64,000 bases of DNA. Source: Sycobia sp. Sy_11 (taxonomy: Eukaryota; Arthropoda; Insecta; Hymenoptera; Epichrysomallidae). The first letter of the stretch is position 1. Every line of letters starts with the position of its first letter. Position numbers and translations under genes: made by a program. The stretch lies in assembly GCA_018907035.1 (NCBI GenBank), contig JACCIC010000293.1, positions 1-64,000 on the forward strand. The letters run 5' to 3'. Under the pieces are notes generated by a model that had not been told where the DNA came from, searched no databases, and saw only the letters and a list, made by a program, of their open reading frames with translations. Of the stretch, positions 60,359-64,000 are shown one piece after another.

Positions 60359-62360
60359 AGTGCGGTCCATCTAGCGGTATTAGCGCGCAGCCCCGAAAAC
60401 ATGCTCCGTCGAATGCCACGAAAATTTGACCCCTTCGCCCCCCCTCTCTCGCTCTATCTCTCTCTTCCTCTCGCGTTTCTATTATACGTCCAAAACTTCG
60501 CCGTTAAAGTTATAATGTTATAAATTTATATGTAAACGATGCCCGGGTTCGCGAACGCCCGACTTAGCCTCCCGATTACGCAATACAATTTCTCCTCATT
60601 GTACTAATCGGCGATATATATTAGAGCATAGTCGCCGTATTTTTAACATTCGACCGATAAAAACTTTTATTTTTTCTTTTTACACGAACTCTCTTGACAA
60701 TTCATCATTACTGCTTCAAATCGTTCAAATACAGTCCTAATTGTATAACATTAAACATTTTTTCAAATACGCCTTTTCATACAGCTGATATTTACAGATT
60801 TTCAAGCAATATCCTTTTTTTTCAATTTTTAAATTCATTTAACTCGAATAATACAAATATTGTGAATTAGTAAATAAATTCAGTAGATTGAAATCTAATG
60901 AGATATTGAAGAACATAAGTTTATTACTATTCTTATTTAAATTTTTTATATGAAATGCAATAAATAATGTTTAGTGTTGTCTTTGGCATTTCACCTTTTT
61001 TGTTTTTGAATTTTTATTTTTCTTACAGTATTGAAATTATAATCACATTCTTCTGTATCGCGACTTTTAAATCTTTCTCGACACTCTCCCGTATAGTGAC
61101 TGTCAATCGCTAAGAAATTCAACTAAAAAATCACAGCAAAAATTTATTAATTAACATCACTTCATCAACTTAAAATCGATGGTTTAGAGCTTATAAAGGC
61201 TTACACTGAATAAATTCCAACTTTAGACAAGTGCTATATATTCAACAATATGATAAAAACAATAAGTTTTATTGGTTTTGAAACCGTATTATTAATGAGT
61301 CGATAGAAAATTTAATAAGAATTTTTAATACGAGAGGCGCAAGCTACAATGTGTGTTTTGCAATAGAGCCTCTATTTTATAAATTGATTTTTATTCCTTT
61401 TTTTAAAAAACAAACAAATACATAGCGTTCATATTATTTTACTTTTTTCTCGAATAATCAAAATTCACTTTTGTTGAAGGTGAATTATAACAGTATTTTA
61501 TGTTCGTAAATAACGTAATCCATTATTTGTATTCGTCATATATTACATTTTCATAAATAATGTAATTTTGCACATAAAAAATAATTTTGCACAAAATATT
61601 TTATTACAACATGGAGGATTTCATCACAAGAAGGATTTAATGACATTTCCATACGTTAATTTGATATGAAAAAATTTTTTTAGATTCCAGTTTTGAGAAC
61701 ATTTTTTTTAAATATTAGAAGTATCGTAAAAATACTGTACTGTCATCTATACATATGTGCTGGTTGTATCAAAGAGATCCGAACTCTCCTATAACTCTGC
61801 AGGGCGAAATCCTATTGAAGAAGGGGCAATAGAAAAATTATAGACTTTCAACAAATGCATACATTATTTCTTTAATATTAAATCTTCTTTCATTTTACAA
61901 TTTGTTGTAGCCATGTGTCTGATATTGACTTCTGTTTTCAACGATAATTCAAGGTCAAATTCAAAATTTTACATAAAAGCCCTTATTTTTTATTCCATAT
62001 ATCGAGAGAGCGCCAAATTTTACATCCGAATATAATTTTTTTTTGGTCAGATTCTTCTTGTCCGTGCTCTTATGTTTTAGGTCAAATAAAGTTGAATTAC
62101 AGCATTTTTGACAGAATGCTCCATTTTTAGCCCCATATTAATTAAAATAATTTTCATTTAACACGATAATAAGATAAAACAAAATTATAAAAAATAACTT
62201 AAAGTTATGATAAATATGGGATAAAACATAGGGATTTCCGATTGAAATGTTAACATTGGCCTTGAATTCTCCTTGAGAAATGTCCCGTTAAATTGAAGTC
62301 AAGGCCAAACACATGGCCATCGCTGAATTCGTTGTCGGAACCGCTCTGATTCTTCTATTA
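60357..62360. other. Host AT-rich DNA, nothing recognised
   Basis: No gene, no long repeat seen. Confidence 0.45.
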
Positions 62361-62730
62361 AACTTTTAGGATTTCGCACTGCGTGTTAACCGACGAGTTC
62401 GGATTTTTTCGGTACACCCCGTATATCCTGGTAGATATAATAGAACGACGAAACTATGCTCCGGGAGCTCATAATCCATGAGCACAGCTACGTAACAATA
62501 AAATCGGCTCTCACGGAGCACCGCGCGCGACAGCATAAATTTGTTCGCTCTTGCACGTCCAGCCGCTAAACAATGCGAGGCGCGGCTACTACCCGTAGTG
62601 AGAAGAGCAGAAGAGGGGTGGAACAAAGGTTCTACCGTCTTTTTTCTCACCTCCCTGTCTGTGTGGAATTTGCTGCACTCTCTCTTTCTCTCTCTCTCCC
62701 TCCTCTCCATCCCACTCTCTACCTCTTTCT

Positions 62731-62775
<45 letters not shown>

Positions 62776-62935
62776 CACAGACGCGCGAATTTCCGTGCGA
62801 GCTTTCGGGGGAAGGAGGCAGGAGGAACAGACAGGGGTAGAAGACAGAGAGCAGTCCCGGGCATTAGCAAGAATAGGAGAACGGGGGGGGGGGAATTGTG
62901 TACTATAAATAATTGAAGGCAAGAGGCTTGTGCAC

Positions 62936-62982
<47 letters not shown>
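62361..62982. other. GC/pyrimidine-rich patch with (CT)n and (TA)n
   Basis: CpG-rich from 62,380 to 62,620, (CT)n at about 62739-62768, a G10 run near 62,884 and (TA)n at about 62938-62982. Overlapping ORFs of about 100-130 codons on both strands are Ser/Leu or Arg/Glu artefacts of the CT repeat. Confidence 0.5.
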
Positions 62983-62985
<3 letters not shown>

Positions 62986-63381
62986 GCGCGCAAAATACAG
63001 TCTTATCGTAATCCCATGTAAACATTACGCAGAAATGAATATCTATACGTGAACTATGGCCTCCGGTTTTACGTATGCGCACTATGCTGACAGCTTTCCT
63101 AGCCTAATGCTCCAGGATGGGCTTTCCACTTTGTAGCACATACGAACGCGTTTGTCCCCGCTGCTGATACGGCTTGGTGCATTATGAACGATACCGTGAC
63201 ATACCCAACCTCCTTCTTTCGCTCGCGCTCGAATTTTAGGGCTAAATTTCGCTAACACTTACGGCGAGGGGGAGGGGGGAGCAAACGGGCAAAAAAGAAC
63301 CTAATTGAAAATTATACTTTTTAAAAAAAAAATAATATATAGCTTTCAAAACCGCATTACCCTCGATTGATAATTTTACTA

Positions 63382-63450
<69 letters not shown>

Positions 63451-64000
63451 ATGAAAAAAGATGGTATAGAAGTATATGGTATCACATTGCCGGAGTAAAT
63501 AATGTTTGCTAGTTTCGAACTCTCGATACCTCTGATTGATTTTAAATTAAACTGAAACTTGATTTGAAAATTGATTAAAAATTAATTGGAAATTAAAATA
63601 AATGAGTGCATTAAAGAAATATTATGTAATTTAACGGGATCTAGAATTTCTATTAAACAGTTTCACGATCAGATTATCAATTAACGTTCTTAGATTAATA
63701 TAAAAATATCATTTTCGTCAGATTTCAACAAATTTCGTTCTGATAAAATTCTTTTTGATGAACTTTTATGCCTGTATGTATATGTCACTTTGTAACTGAA
63801 AAGTGCAGTATTCTACAATATTTCCAATTAAAATTGAATTTTCGGTAATGCAAACATTATATCATTTGTTCGAAAGTATTTAAAATCATTCTTCAACTCT
63901 ACACTTTTATATGTTAATAAGAAAAATTATCGATCGGGGGAAACTAATTTACAAGCTAGAAATAAAAGGGGTATACGGCTTCAAAGACGAACGCTCAACA
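62983..64000. other. Host DNA to window end
   Basis: (TA)n at about 63389-63442. CpG-containing sequence to about 63,300, AT-rich after. No gene recognised. Confidence 0.45.

Overview
This is eukaryotic, AT-rich, repeat-laden nuclear DNA, most likely from an arthropod and probably an insect. The evidence is many long (TA)n, (CA)n and (GA)n microsatellites, spliceosomal introns with GTAAGT/TTTCAG borders, TATA plus TCAGT/TCATT-type initiators, and a set of Polinton, Penelope-like and Copia elements. The species cannot be fixed from sequence alone.

The centrepiece is a full-length Polinton/Maverick (self-synthesising, virus-like DNA transposon) at 1927-18682 (16,756 bp). It is bounded by a perfect 6-bp target-site duplication (TATAAC, 1921-1926 and 18683-18688) and 357-bp terminal inverted repeats in which I see one mismatch. 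Left to right it holds: an RS-rich two-exon gene (+); a two-exon gene with a DIQGF motif (-); protein-primed-type DNA polymerase B (+, decayed); a small conserved-looking protein (+); a chromodomain integrase (-); a fibre-like coiled-coil protein (-); a broken virion-associated-type gene (-); the FtsK/HerA-type packaging ATPase (-); a phospholipase A2/pVI-like protein (+); an adenain-like cysteine protease (+, broken); the minor capsid (penton-type) protein (+); and the double-jelly-roll major capsid protein (+). Replication, integration, packaging, maturation and capsid modules are therefore all recognisable. The integrase, ATPase, PLA2 and both capsid genes are open. polB has at least six lesions, and the protease and the 13.3-14.3 kb gene are also interrupted. 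The near-identical TIRs beside a broken polymerase suggest this copy was mobilised in trans, or that the repeats were homogenised.

The remaining 45 kb (18.7-64 kb) is mainly non-coding host DNA with old repeats. These include a Penelope-like remnant between inverted terminal repeats (21.7-23.0 kb), a Copia reverse transcriptase fragment (23.3-24.0 kb), a non-LTR retrotransposon scrap (28.2 kb), a 59-bp minisatellite (28.9-29.2 kb) and two foldback elements (38.9 and 39.2-40.0 kb). GC/CpG-rich patches at 19.9, 25.9-26.7, 33.2-33.5, 35.5-36.2, 55.7-56.5 and 62.4-62.9 kb may mark promoters or 5' exons. Only one host-side ORF looks protein-like: a Cys-rich ORF at 27.1-27.7 kb on the minus strand. 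A 51-aa ORF behind a good TATA/initiator pair at 42.4 kb is a weaker candidate.
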